Positions 25,695-33,877 of a stretch of DNA of 64,000 nucleotides are shown here, piece by piece. The translations under genes and the position numbers were made by a program. The stretch comes from Oceanobacillus salinisoli. Lineage in GTDB: Bacteria > Bacillota > Bacilli > Bacillales > Amphibacillaceae. The stretch is taken from positions 108,889-172,888 of the forward strand of contig NZ_WOFB01000015.1 in assembly GCF_009733865.1 (NCBI RefSeq). The letters are read 5' to 3'. The notes under the pieces are model-generated. The model saw nothing but the letters and a program-made list of their open reading frames with translations. It was not told the DNA's origin and did not search any database. Every line of letters begins with the position of its first letter. Position 1 is the first letter of the stretch.

Positions 25695-26627
25695 TCATCC
25701 TTTCCCGTAATAATAACTAATCTTTTCCAACTGCTGTTTACTTGTAATATCCTTGGCAAGCAATGGCACATAAACTAACTGCTGTTGTTTAAATGTTTCT
25801 TCTATCATACTAACATATTGATTCTCATACTCTTTTCGCTGCTGCCAAAACTCTCCATCTGCATTTTCCGGCAGGATTTTATTGACGATTAATGTTCTAA
25901 CATGGAGATGATATTTATCCAGTAACTCCATTGCTTTTTTCGTTTCCAGGATTGGTAATCGTTCTGCATTTAATACAAATATAAAGCCGGTATAGTTAGG
26001 ATTCAACAATACTTCCCTCGCCTTTTGAAAACGATCTTTCCGTTCCTTTAAAACATCATATATTGGATCTTCAATTGGTTCCCCATCATTTAGCAGTTGG
26101 GTATAGTTATCATTCGTTTTTTTCCTTCTCTTTAATAACCCTTCAATCCAAACTCCCATTAATTCAGGTAATGATAGAAGTCTAATCGTATGTCCAGTTG
26201 GTGCCGTATCAAAAATTAATTTATCAAAGTGTTCACTTTCCTCTAAAATAATAGAAATGAGCTTATCAAATAATGCAGCCTCATCTGCACCAGGAGAAGC
26301 TTTTGCCGTGTCCAGCTGTCGATGAACCTCCTGCATCATCGTTGCATTTACGGTTCCTTTAATATTTTCTTTGACACTATTAATATATTTTGTTGTTTCT
26401 ATTTCAGGGTCTATTTCAAGAGCATATAGATTTTCTGCGATAAGATTCGTTTTTCCCCCTATCTTTTGGTCAAAAATATCCCCCAGATTATGGGCGGGGT
26501 CAGTTGAAATAAGTAATGTTTTATTTCCTTCTTTTGCTGATTTCCAAGCAATCGCAGCAGCAGAAGTCGATTTCCCTACCCCACCTTTCCCGCCAACAAA
26601 TATAATCTTTTTCTCCAATTCCCTCAT
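25695..26627 (-). CDS. ArsA/GET3-family ATPase
   Basis: A 310-residue single-domain P-loop ATPase. The deviant Walker A GGKGGVGKST begins near residue 11, followed by STDPAHNLGDIFDQKIGG and the DTAPTGHTIRLLSLPELMG switch region. Family members pump oxyanions with ArsB or insert tail-anchored proteins (Get3). No arsenical pump or ArsR is nearby. The gene just upstream encodes a cory-CC-star protein, a known companion of bacterial ArsA-like ATPases, so the pair probably acts together in an unknown role. GAGGGGAAG precedes ATG 26627. Confidence 0.85.
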   Translation of the reverse strand: MRELEKKIIFVGGKGGVGKSTSAAAIAWKSAKEGNKTLLISTDPAHNLGDIFDQKIGGKTNLIAENLYALEIDPEIETTKYINSVKENIKGTVNATMMQEVHRQLDTAKASPGADEAALFDKLISIILEESEHFDKLIFDTAPTGHTIRLLSLPELMGVWIEGLLKRRKKTNDNYTQLLNDGEPIEDPIYDVLKERKDRFQKAREVLLNPNYTGFIFVLNAERLPILETKKAMELLDKYHLHVRTLIVNKILPENADGEFWQQRKEYENQYVSMIEETFKQQQLVYVPLLAKDITSKQQLEKISYYYGKG

Positions 26628-26656
26628 GTTCTTCCCCTCATTTCTGTCGAAAGCAT

Positions 26657-26914
26657 TTAGCAGCAGCGAATTCCTGATAATGGCGAGTGATCCATTCCCA
26701 TTCTCAAATGCCAATCATGGAACTTCTCAATCATGTATGGATAAAGTTCCAAAGTGTAGTAATAGACCGGATTGGGAATTCCAATCATCTCAGAATAGAG
26801 TAATAATAAAAACAAATCATCTTCATTTCGCAGTTCTCTTGCAATTTCCGTACGATGTGGCATATTAAGGACTTCTTCGTAATACTCTATAAGTTTCTTC
26901 ATTTTATCAAGCAT
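26657..26914 (-). CDS. Cory-CC-star protein
   Basis: An 85-residue acidic/aromatic protein ending in GIRCC directly before the stop, the feature that gave the family its informal name (terminal Cys-Cys followed by stop). Other conserved-looking blocks are EIARELRNEDDLFLLLLYSEMIGIPNP and YYYTLELYPYMIEKFHDWHLRMGMD. The twin C-terminal cysteines suggest metal or thiol chemistry with the ArsA-type ATPase encoded 29 bases downstream. AAGGGTGTG precedes the ATG. Function unknown; the assignment rests on the C-terminus and the neighbour. Confidence 0.78.
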   Translation of the reverse strand: MLDKMKKLIEYYEEVLNMPHRTEIARELRNEDDLFLLLLYSEMIGIPNPVYYYTLELYPYMIEKFHDWHLRMGMDHSPLSGIRCC

Positions 26915-26938
26915 GTGTTCACACCCTTTTACATATGC

Positions 26939-26970
26939 AGAAAAGGGATCACCTCAAATGACCCCTTTCG
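26939..26970 (-). terminator. Terminator after cstA
   Basis: On the minus strand, AAAGGGGTCA...TGATCCCTTTT forms the stem with a TTTTC tail. Confidence 0.65.
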
Positions 26971-26987
26971 TATATACTATTATACTA

Positions 26988-28730
26988 TTATCCTACTTTA
27001 TTTTTATCAATTGGATTATCGTATTTACCTGTTATGACAGAATAGGACGTTAACGCAATCCATAATGCAAATACGAAAATAATCGCACCTAAAATAAATA
27101 ACAGCATATTCGATCCTGTTCCCCACCATGCCCATTCAAGAAATACTTGCTGGAACAGGGCAACCATAGTCATCACCATTAAAAAGACCATTGGGATGAG
27201 CGCTATGGCATAATTTCTCCCATTACGTTTTAACCAAATGGAGATAAGCATTAAACTGATACCTGCAAGCAGTTGATTTGATGTTCCAAACAGCGGCCAA
27301 ATTAAGTAACCACCAGAACCAAATCCATTTGGACCTTCAGGAATTAATACAAGTGCTGCACTGGACAATACAGCAACAGTTGTTGCCACATGTGTTTTGG
27401 TTAATGCTGGCACATTATACTCCGAACCAAGTTCTGCTATAATGTATCTCATTAAACGAACAGCTGTATCTAACGTAGTTGCAGCAAAGCTTACTACAAT
27501 AACCGAAACAATGGTAGCGGCCACTGATGGCGGAATGCCTAAGCCCCCTGCAAGAACAGCAGCACCTTCAATAAACACACCTAACCCCGCACCATTTGCA
27601 GCATTGAAGCTACTGTATGTTGCAAAGAAATCATCTGTGTTTGCAAAGAAAGTCGCAACAGTAAGAATGGAAATAAGAGCTAAGATTCCCTCACCTACTG
27701 CTCCAAAATATCCAACAAATCTAGCATCTGTTTCTTTATTTAACTGTTTAGATGATGTCCCCGAGGATACCAGTCCATGAAACCCTGAGATTGCCCCACA
27801 AGCTACTGTAATAAACAGTAATGGCAGCCAATTTTTATCCGGATTGTCGTTATAAACAGGTGCTGTCATTTCCGGATTGGTAAACAGCAGTCCAAGGTAC
27901 AGGATGGCTAGACCTACAACCAATTGATGGGAATTAATAAAGTCTCTAGGCTGTAGTAATTTCCACACAGGCAATGTGGATGCGATGTAGCAATAAACCA
28001 TGAGAAATACAATCCAAATCATAAACGCAGTGGATACAGCACCTAGACCAAATAATCCTGCCCCATCTTCTCCACCCATGTAGCGAACTAAGTCAATTTG
28101 TAATACTTCATTTTGCGCCGCCAGAATAGCAACAAAATACATAATTGCAAGAACAATAAGCGACGGAACAAGCATTCTCACATTTTTCTTATAAACCAAA
28201 TATCCTATTGTTATGGCTAGAGGAATTTGGAATAATACCGGCAGTACACTGGAAGGATAACTGATAAATAAGTTTGCAATCACCCAGGCAAATACTGCAT
28301 TTACCATTAATACAAGAATTAAAATAATAAATAAAAACAGTATTTTTCCTCTTTTTCCGATTAATTTATCAGCTATGGTGCCGATAGACTGTCCTTTGTT
28401 CCGGACAGATATTGCTAAAGTACCAAAATCATGCACACCTGCAGCAAACACTGTTCCTAATAGAACCCATAATAAAGCCGGAAGCCATCCCCAGTATAAT
28501 GCAATGGCAGGTCCTAGTATTGGAGCTGCTCCAGCAACGGAAGTAAAATGATGCCCCCATAGTACGAACTTATTAGTAGGAACAAAATCCACCCCATCTT
28601 TATACTTATGGGCTGGTGTAACATAGTTTGGATCTAACTTAAAAATTTTCTCTGCTACAAACTTAGAATAATAACGATAACCTAATGCAAAAACAATTAG
28701 ACCAATAATTGCAACTAGAATTGCATTCAA
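26988..28730 (-). CDS. cstA: Carbon starvation protein CstA (peptide/pyruvate transporter)
   Basis: A 580-residue membrane protein with some 16 helices. CstA landmarks are GYRYYSKFVAEKIF, KFVLWGHHFTSVAGAAPILGPAIAL, GTVFAAGVHDFGTLAISVRNKGQSIG, SGFHGLVSSGTSSKQL and a C-terminal LFGTSNQLLAG. CstA-type carriers import pyruvate or peptides when preferred carbon runs out. The start is TTG 28730, spaced from GGGAGGTAGAG. A sigma-A promoter and a near-consensus cre site sit just upstream, indicating CcpA repression. Confidence 0.92.
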   Translation of the reverse strand: MNAILVAIIGLIVFALGYRYYSKFVAEKIFKLDPNYVTPAHKYKDGVDFVPTNKFVLWGHHFTSVAGAAPILGPAIALYWGWLPALLWVLLGTVFAAGVHDFGTLAISVRNKGQSIGTIADKLIGKRGKILFLFIILILVLMVNAVFAWVIANLFISYPSSVLPVLFQIPLAITIGYLVYKKNVRMLVPSLIVLAIMYFVAILAAQNEVLQIDLVRYMGGEDGAGLFGLGAVSTAFMIWIVFLMVYCYIASTLPVWKLLQPRDFINSHQLVVGLAILYLGLLFTNPEMTAPVYNDNPDKNWLPLLFITVACGAISGFHGLVSSGTSSKQLNKETDARFVGYFGAVGEGILALISILTVATFFANTDDFFATYSSFNAANGAGLGVFIEGAAVLAGGLGIPPSVAATIVSVIVVSFAATTLDTAVRLMRYIIAELGSEYNVPALTKTHVATTVAVLSSAALVLIPEGPNGFGSGGYLIWPLFGTSNQLLAGISLMLISIWLKRNGRNYAIALIPMVFLMVMTMVALFQQVFLEWAWWGTGSNMLLFILGAIIFVFALWIALTSYSVITGKYDNPIDKNKVG

Positions 28731-28770
28731 ACTTCTCTACCTCCCTTTTTATTTTTCCTGAAAAAGTTAT

Positions 28771-28784
28771 TGAAAGCGCTTGTT
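28771..28784 (-). promoter_or_regulatory. Probable cre (CcpA operator) upstream of cstA
   Basis: TGAAAGCGCTTGTT matches the cre consensus (TGWAARCGYTWWCA) except at the last two positions. It lies downstream of the promoter at 28801-28829, inside the transcribed leader, a position suited to repression by CcpA in the presence of glucose. Confidence 0.6.
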
Positions 28785-28800
28785 TTCCGTACTGAATTCT

Positions 28801-28829
28801 ATCATATAACAGTTTAATATAATTGTAAA
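28801..28829 (-). promoter_or_regulatory. Sigma-A promoter of cstA
   Basis: On the minus strand TTTACA (28829-28824), a 17-base spacer and TATGAT (28806-28801) form a good -35/-10 pair ahead of cstA. Confidence 0.6.
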
Positions 28830-28944
28830 TATCTGAATTATCCGCAATGATGTTCTCTTCTAAAGTATCAGAATGAAAAGGATATAGCCCTGGGAACTAT
28901 GGACATACAAATATATATGCAGAAAAGAAAAAGACTATTAAGAA

Positions 28945-29330
28945 AAGCGCAAGCGCTCGTTTAGCGACGTACGGACTGCGCCTAGCCATGCCAGGTGGTT
29001 CGGTGTTGTCGCGCAAAGCGGCGGTTTTAACCGAACAGTCCCCGTAGGAGATTAGATGATCTTGATTTTTACGAATGTAAAAATCTTAGTGAATCTTATG
29101 CTTGAAGAGCGAAAAGGAAACATGCCCCTTCATAGGGGTATGCCGACGCCTGAGCGCTAGCCCGCTTTTAGTCGGCCTTCCTTAAAAAAAGTGAGTCGAT
29201 GTTGACTTTCACCGCAAGGGTATAAGTGCGACTAAGCCTCTGGTTTCACCAATCGGCAAGTCTTATTTATCGTACGGAGGTGAGGGAAGTCCGCTAGTCG
29301 CTGGGCGATGGAGCTAGACATCAAAGCGCA
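28945..29330. repeat. Large structured interspersed repeat, copy 1
   Basis: About 390 bases, G+C-richer than its surroundings, nearly identical to 63687-64000. The ends pair: AGCGAC (28963-28968) and CGGACT (28972-28977) are exactly complementary to GTCGCT (29297-29302) and AGTCCG (29288-29293), in nested order. Inside are GATTTTTAC/GTAAAAATC (29064-29085), CCCCTTCATAGGGG and TTCGGT...ACCGAA stems. No open frame fits it, so it is either a non-autonomous mobile element or a repeated structured RNA. It occupies most of the 28731-29418 gap. Confidence 0.85.
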
Positions 29331-29352
29331 AATTTATACTTTCTTATCTATT

Positions 29353-29389
29353 AAAAAACCTGGCTATCGCCAAACGATGACGATAGCCT
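29353..29389 (-). terminator. Terminator of the 30834 transporter gene
   Basis: GGCTATCG...CGATAGCC stem with AGGTTTTTT on the minus strand. Confidence 0.8.
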
Positions 29390-29418
29390 AAGTAACACCT
29401 AACCTAAAGAATTATCAG

Positions 29419-30834
29419 TTATAAAAAAAGTACGGCTGCAAGAGTTGCGACAATTAATCCAATCATTACCGGGAGGAAATTTTTACGAACCAAATCCATC
29501 ACGGAAACACCGCATAGTCCTGCGATGGCTATAAGTGAAGACCATGCAATCAGTGTTCCTCCTCCAGTCCAAATAGAACCCAATTGTCCAATAGCCGCTA
29601 ATGTTGCAGCATCGATGGAAGCTGTTTCCAGTGTAGCTGCAAGGGTCCCTGTTAGAGGTAGACCTGAAAATCCAGATCCATCCAAGCCGGTAATGATTCC
29701 AATTATTAAAACACTAAATGCAGCAAAAATGGCACTTTGCGGCAAGTAATCCTGTACAGATTCAATCAGACCAAACAAGAAGGAAGGTGCCTCTTCTAAA
29801 CCCAAGATATCTCCCGCAAAGTCTGCACTTCCTAAAAAGAAAAAGGCTGCAATCGGAATTACTGGCCCCATTGCTTTAAATGCAAACACAAATCCATCTG
29901 TAATATGGTTAGTAATATAATTTAATGCCTCAGCTCTACCAAAAGCCAGCGTTGACATAAGCAATAGAATGGCAGCAACACCACCAACAAATGCTGCTCC
30001 GTCACCACCAACTAAGCCTCCTTCTCCTGAAGTTAGCTTGTTGTGCAGCATGACAACTACTACAAGTAGAAGGGAAACCGGTACTAAAACTGCAAAAATC
30101 TTACTCCAAGTGTTTAAATGAACGGTTTGTGGCGTATTTGTCGGTTCATCTGATGTTTGCAGATTCTGCAAATCTTCCGTATTTCTCTTATTATCTTTGG
30201 AGCGAATGGATTTTCTATAAAACAGGTACGCTAATCCAAGAGCGACAATCCCGGAAATTAGTGATAGGACAAGTGCCTTATCCGCAACTACTGCTGTATC
30301 TAAACCAGCTGCTGTACCAGTTAAATTTGGAGCTACTTGAACAATATAATCAGATGAAAGGGCCATCCCCTGTCCTGCAATTGCAATCGCTACAGCTGCT
30401 GTCATTGCAGGTAAACCAGCTCTTACTGCCGCCGGAACAAGCAATGCACATATTAGCGGTACTGCTGGTGTTGGCCAGAAAAACAAGGATATTACATATG
30501 TGACAATCGCCAATACAAAGAAAGACACATGGCCATTTATCATCAGTTTTTGCACTGGCTCAATCATTCGTTTATCTGCCCCTAAATCCCGTAATGAATT
30601 TAAAAGAGCAAGCATGAACATAATGATAAGAAAAATACTAAAGAGTTCTTGTGCGGCCACTAGATTGGCATTAAAAATAGCTGTAAACCCTGTGATTAAA
30701 TCATCCGTATATACCCATGCAATCACAAAGGTTCCCAGTATAGTCGGGAGAACAACCCCTTTACGAAATATCATCGTAACGATTATAATTACCGTAAATA
30801 ATCCATATAGCCAATGGGATAATGTTAAGTCCAT
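29419..30834 (-). CDS. Multi-helix transporter, ion-transporter superfamily type
   Basis: A 471-residue membrane protein with about 12 helices. Two similar halves carry small-residue hairpins (IAIAGQGMALSSDYIVQVAPNLTG in the first half; GLDGSGFSGLPLTGTLAATL and IGQLGSIWTGGGTLIAW in the second), as in GntP, CitM and DctM-type carriers of the ion-transporter superfamily. A charged cytoplasmic loop (KSIRSKDNKRNTEDLQNL) separates them. An organic acid is the likely substrate, but I cannot name it. GAAAGGAAGGA precedes ATG 30834. It is a single gene with its own terminator. Confidence 0.7.
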   Translation of the reverse strand: MDLTLSHWLYGLFTVIIIVTMIFRKGVVLPTILGTFVIAWVYTDDLITGFTAIFNANLVAAQELFSIFLIIMFMLALLNSLRDLGADKRMIEPVQKLMINGHVSFFVLAIVTYVISLFFWPTPAVPLICALLVPAAVRAGLPAMTAAVAIAIAGQGMALSSDYIVQVAPNLTGTAAGLDTAVVADKALVLSLISGIVALGLAYLFYRKSIRSKDNKRNTEDLQNLQTSDEPTNTPQTVHLNTWSKIFAVLVPVSLLLVVVVMLHNKLTSGEGGLVGGDGAAFVGGVAAILLLMSTLAFGRAEALNYITNHITDGFVFAFKAMGPVIPIAAFFFLGSADFAGDILGLEEAPSFLFGLIESVQDYLPQSAIFAAFSVLIIGIITGLDGSGFSGLPLTGTLAATLETASIDAATLAAIGQLGSIWTGGGTLIAWSSLIAIAGLCGVSVMDLVRKNFLPVMIGLIVATLAAVLFL

Positions 30835-31148
30835 TTAATCCTTCCTTTCTCGAAATGTGCTATAGCCTATGCAAGAAAAAGGAAAAACGCTACTGCGTAT
30901 TGAGGATAGGAAGAATAATAGTGGGATTCTTGTGTGGTAAATGCATGGTTATATTACACTCTAACAAGGATTTCTCAGTGAGCTTCCATTTTAAAGAACT
31001 GACTCCAATTTCACATAAAGGAGGTGACGTATTAATGTACATTTTTTAAAAGACACTTTTCACAAAGTTTGTTGTTATTGAATTTACATAAACTACGAAC
31101 TAGCGAAAGAATCACAATAGGCTAAAGGTCATACTTACCCAACGTGCA
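30835..31148. other. Intergenic region, no gene recognised
   Basis: A strong ribosome-site-like AAAGGAGGTGA at 31017-31027 is followed by an ATG whose frame stops after four codons (ATG TAC ATT TTT TAA), too short to call. Nothing else is recognised. Confidence 0.4.
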
Positions 31149-31149
31149 A

Positions 31150-31183
31150 TAAAAGAACATTCCGTGATGTATCGGAATGCCAA
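31150..31183 (-). terminator. Terminator of the small zinc-ribbon gene
   Basis: GGCATTCCG...CGGAATG stem followed by TTCTTTT on the minus strand. Confidence 0.65.
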
Positions 31184-31200
31184 GAGATATTGCTATATAA

Positions 31201-31341
31201 TTATTCTTTTTCCCGTTTGATTCTTTCTTCATAACATTGGTTGCATAACAATTCCCCATTTACCTGTGCACCTTCAAAAAAGCCATTTTCACAATAAACA
31301 TTTTTCCCGCACTTCAAACACGGTCCAATTAACTCCCGCAT
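31201..31341 (-). CDS. Small zinc-ribbon protein, 46 residues
   Basis: The frame encodes MRELIGPCLKCGKNVYCENG ... LLCNQCYEERIKREKE with two CxxC knuckles (CLKC and CNQC) about 26 residues apart, a typical zinc ribbon, followed by a basic/acidic tail. GGGGGGATTGG precedes ATG 31341 and a terminator follows. I do not recognise the exact family; anti-sigma factor Gin (CsfB) has a related two-CxxC layout but is longer, so I do not assign that name. Confidence 0.65.
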   Translation of the reverse strand: MRELIGPCLKCGKNVYCENGFFEGAQVNGELLCNQCYEERIKREKE

Positions 31342-31384
31342 CCAATCCCCCCTTACACAACGTCTTTATTCTCATCTAAAACAT

Positions 31385-31417
31385 AAAAGGTAACCCCTTT
31401 TTTGATGAGGTTACCTT
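31385..31417 (-). terminator. Terminator after thiT
   Basis: AAGGTAACC...GGTTACCTT stem with a TTTATGTTTT tail on the minus strand. Confidence 0.65.
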
Positions 31418-31454
31418 CATGTGAGTGAGCAGAGTTTCAATGCAAATTCTCTTA

Positions 31455-32021
31455 TTAAGTTGCATTCAGTAATGTTCTAGGTTGTTTATGGAATAAGAAG
31501 AATACCACCACAGCACTTAAAATAAAGGATGGTAACATGTATGAACCATTATAAATCAAGGAATATAACCAAGCCGGCTGCCCTTCCACTGCTGAGCCAA
31601 AGAATACAATACCTGCAGCATAATGAGCGAAAAAGCGTAAAACTGACCCGAGAAACACACCTAGTGTTATATATGTTAAATAAGCTTTCGTATTACCTTC
31701 TTTAACATTTTTTTGGATTTGCTTTGCGAAAACACCGGCAAAACCAAGTACGGTAAAGGCTAATGCATAATCAATAAATCCTTGAACTGGATGTATAACA
31801 TACGCACCAGTGGCAAACTGTAGAATTCCCCATAGAAAACCGGAAAGTAAACCACCCTTTAATCCCCAGCGAAACGCGACAATAAATATCGGAATCATTG
31901 CAAACGATACAGATCCACCCTGTGCCCAAATTTTAAAGGAAATCGGTAAAATATCAAGTAATAGGGCTAAGGCTGTAAAGATAGCAACTTCTACTAAAAA
32001 CAAGATCTTTTTTGACTTCAT
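31455..32021 (-). CDS. thiT: ThiT, substrate-binding subunit of the ECF thiamine transporter
   Basis: A 188-residue, six-helix S-component (formerly YuaJ). Landmarks include the opening VEVAIFTALALLLD, AQGGSVSFAMIPIFIVAFRWG (substrate loop) and GFIDYALAFTVLGFAG, plus Trp/Tyr residues in helices 5-6. It binds thiamine and works with the shared EcfA1A2T module encoded elsewhere. A complete TPP riboswitch with a terminator precedes it, confirming vitamin B1 as the ligand. GGGGGAG precedes ATG 32021. It is a single gene. Confidence 0.93.
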   Translation of the reverse strand: MKSKKILFLVEVAIFTALALLLDILPISFKIWAQGGSVSFAMIPIFIVAFRWGLKGGLLSGFLWGILQFATGAYVIHPVQGFIDYALAFTVLGFAGVFAKQIQKNVKEGNTKAYLTYITLGVFLGSVLRFFAHYAAGIVFFGSAVEGQPAWLYSLIYNGSYMLPSFILSAVVVFFLFHKQPRTLLNAT

Positions 32022-32058
32022 GCAAGTCTCCCCCTGTTCATAACTATTTTTTTACCAA

Positions 32059-32131
32059 CAAAAAAAGCAATGCCAAGGGGAAGCTCCTGATGGGATCCGT
32101 TTTAAAAACAGACATGCTCCGCTCACATTGC
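32059..32131 (-). terminator. Riboswitch-controlled terminator before thiT
   Basis: On the minus strand GCAATG (from 32131) pairs with CATTGC just before a run of seven T near 32059, with further pairing between GAGCGGAGC and GCTTCCCC. It forms the expression platform of the TPP riboswitch. Confidence 0.7.
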
Positions 32132-32156
32132 AAAATTTATCCATCAAAAAACCACC

Positions 32157-32266
32157 AATCCCTACGCTAGTACTAACTAACAGGTTCTAAGGGTCTGAAC
32201 ATAGGCGTGTTTCCATTTCCAGCTTCTGTCTATGTTCACTCTCAGCCAATTGGCTCCCCCTGTTGG
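32157..32266 (-). promoter_or_regulatory. TPP riboswitch (thi box)
   Basis: The minus strand reads GGGGGAGCC, GGCTGAGAGTGAAC, GACCCTTAGAACCTG, TTAGTTAGTACTAGCGTAGGGA. The CUGAGA core and the ACC-GAACCUG and UAGCGUAGGGA blocks of the THI element are all present in order. Binding of thiamine pyrophosphate should favour the terminator downstream and shut off thiT. Confidence 0.95.
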
Positions 32267-32533
32267 CTTTTATTTAATTGCTTTTTTCGTCATTCATATT
32301 GTACGCTTCTTTTCCAGCAATTACAACAAAAAAACATGTTAAATAACAGCTCTATTCCATTTTGTGAAGCTTAAATAATTAGAATAATTCTATAATTTCC
32401 TCATTCCTGCTCGATAAAGAATTTGAAACCCCCGAGAAATCCCAGGATGCATCAAATTTTTGCAGCCGAATAACATTCACTGGAAAAACCTTAAAAATAT
32501 ATACTTAATTAATATTTTTTTAATTAAAACTTA

Positions 32534-32562
32534 TTGACTTTAGCTTATTCTGATTTTATACT
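32534..32562 (+). promoter_or_regulatory. Sigma-A promoter of the yceI gene
   Basis: TTGACT (32534-32539), 17 bases, TATACT (32557-32562): a near-consensus vegetative promoter 49 bases before ATG 32611. The rest of 32270-32530 shows no gene. Confidence 0.75.
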
Positions 32563-32610
32563 TAATAACATAAAGTAACTAACGCAAATTAATTTATGGA
32601 GGGATGAACA

Positions 32611-33147
32611 ATGGCTAAATCTAAATGGACAGTAGACGCAGTACACAGTGAAATAGGATTTTCAGTAAAGCATATGATGATTTCAAAAGCAAAAGGAACT
32701 TTCGAAAAATATGATGCAGTAATTGAGGCAGACCCAGCAGATTTAACTGATTCTACAGTAGAGATTACAATTGATGCATCAAGTGTTAATACGCGTAATG
32801 AAGGGCGGGACGACCACTTACGCTCCGCAGACTTCTTTGATGTAGAAAATCATCCAAGCATTACGTTTAAAGCAACAGACATAAAGAAATCTTCTGATTC
32901 CAACTATGATCTTACTGGAGATTTAACCATTCGCGGAACAACAAAACCGGTAACTGTTGATGTAACGTTTGAAGGAATTAGCAAAGACCCAATGAGTGGA
33001 GACACCGTTGCCGGATTCAGTGGAGAAGCAAAAATTAATCGTAAAGATTACGGACTTACTTGGAATGCTGCTGTAGAGACTGGTGGAGTACTTGTTGCTG
33101 ATGAAGTAAAAATTAACTTTGAACTAGAATTGCATAAACAGGATTAA
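32611..33147 (+). CDS. yceI: YceI-family lipocalin-like protein
   Basis: A 178-residue beta-barrel protein of the YceI family, which binds polyprenoid-type lipids. Typical blocks are WTVDAVHSEIGFSVKHMMISKAKGTF, VEITIDASSVNTRNEGRDDHLRSADFFDVENHPSITFKA and DLTIRGTTKPVTVDVTFEG. There is no signal peptide, so it is cytoplasmic, unlike the periplasmic E. coli protein. GGAGGGATG precedes ATG 32611. It is a single gene with a near-consensus promoter and a strong terminator. Physiological ligand unknown; links to quinone or organic stress are only suggested by relatives. Confidence 0.88.
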   Translation: MAKSKWTVDAVHSEIGFSVKHMMISKAKGTFEKYDAVIEADPADLTDSTVEITIDASSVNTRNEGRDDHLRSADFFDVENHPSITFKATDIKKSSDSNYDLTGDLTIRGTTKPVTVDVTFEGISKDPMSGDTVAGFSGEAKINRKDYGLTWNAAVETGGVLVADEVKINFELELHKQD

Positions 33148-33218
33148 TCATATACCAACAAATTTTTCTGTAATCCTATAACTGGAATAACGCGGGAAGA
33201 AAATATATCCTAATTATA

Positions 33219-33260
33219 AAAGAAGTTAAATCTCCATGTTGGAATTTAACTTCTTTTTTT
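33219..33260 (+). terminator. Terminator after yceI
   Basis: GAAGTTAAAT...ATTTAACTTC stem followed by TTTTTTT. Confidence 0.85.
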
Positions 33261-33266
33261 CTTATA

Positions 33267-33486
33267 GTGCGTGTTCAAAAAGGAGAATGAAAAGGACCGA
33301 GAAGTTCGAGACGGTGAAGCTTTGAGTAGCGGAACGTATGCAGTTAATACGTGAGCAACGGAAAAGCGAGCCAACGAGCTTCCACAGGATGTGGTGACTT
33401 CGACGTTCGACACAGGACGTGTCGGTACTTAGTCGAAGGTCCCCTTTCGATGTGTCCTTTTCACCGGACTTTTTGAACATCCTCTT
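33267..33486. repeat. Interspersed structured repeat, copy 2 (long form)
   Basis: A 220-bp element sharing its first ~60 and last ~115 bases almost base for base with 7607-7782, but with an additional internal block containing ACGTAT...ATACGT and GAGCC...GAGCTTCC pairings. Ends are GTGTTCAAAAA and TTTTTGAACATC. It sits between the yceI terminator and the ribosome site of the DCC gene. Confidence 0.85.
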
Positions 33487-33514
33487 ATAATATAAATATG
33501 GAGGTGAATCTAGG

Positions 33515-33877
33515 ATGATTGTATACTACGACAGCTATTGCAAACTATGTACAACATCATCGACAGTATGGGGAAAATTGGATTGGAAAAATAAACTCTC
33601 CTTTGAGTCATTTCGACATTTAAAAGATTATCCCATCGAAATGGAAAAAAGTCTTCATGTTTTTCATAATGGAAAATGGTATAAGGGTTACGATGCAATT
33701 ATACAGATTGCTAAGATACTACCATTATTGTGGCTATTAATTCCAGCCATGTATTTATTTAAAATACTTGGTTTAGGTGATGTCATCTACAATCAAATTG
33801 CTAAAAAGCGAAAACTCGTTCCAGTTAATCAATGTCATCCAGGAGAATCTTGTCATATTTCTTCTACTCACCAGTAA
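33515..33877 (+). CDS. DCC-family thiol oxidoreductase-like protein (DUF393)
   Basis: A 120-residue protein opening MIVYYDSYCKLCTTSS, the DxxCxxC motif that defines the DCC family, with HVFHNGKWYKGYDAIIQIAKILP and a hydrophobic region (LLWLLIPAMYLFKILGLG) as in other members. A thioredoxin-like redox role is proposed for the family but unproven. TGGAGGTGAA precedes the ATG, right after the repeat. Two further Cys near the end (CHPGESC) are unusual. Its 3' end overlaps the convergent VanW gene by 14 bases. Confidence 0.83.
   Translation: MIVYYDSYCKLCTTSSTVWGKLDWKNKLSFESFRHLKDYPIEMEKSLHVFHNGKWYKGYDAIIQIAKILPLLWLLIPAMYLFKILGLGDVIYNQIAKKRKLVPVNQCHPGESCHISSTHQ

Noticed and set aside
28945..29330. 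A degenerate transposase or IS end
   Set aside because: No protein-coding remnant or IS-type terminal repeat was found; conservation between copies follows base-pairing segments.
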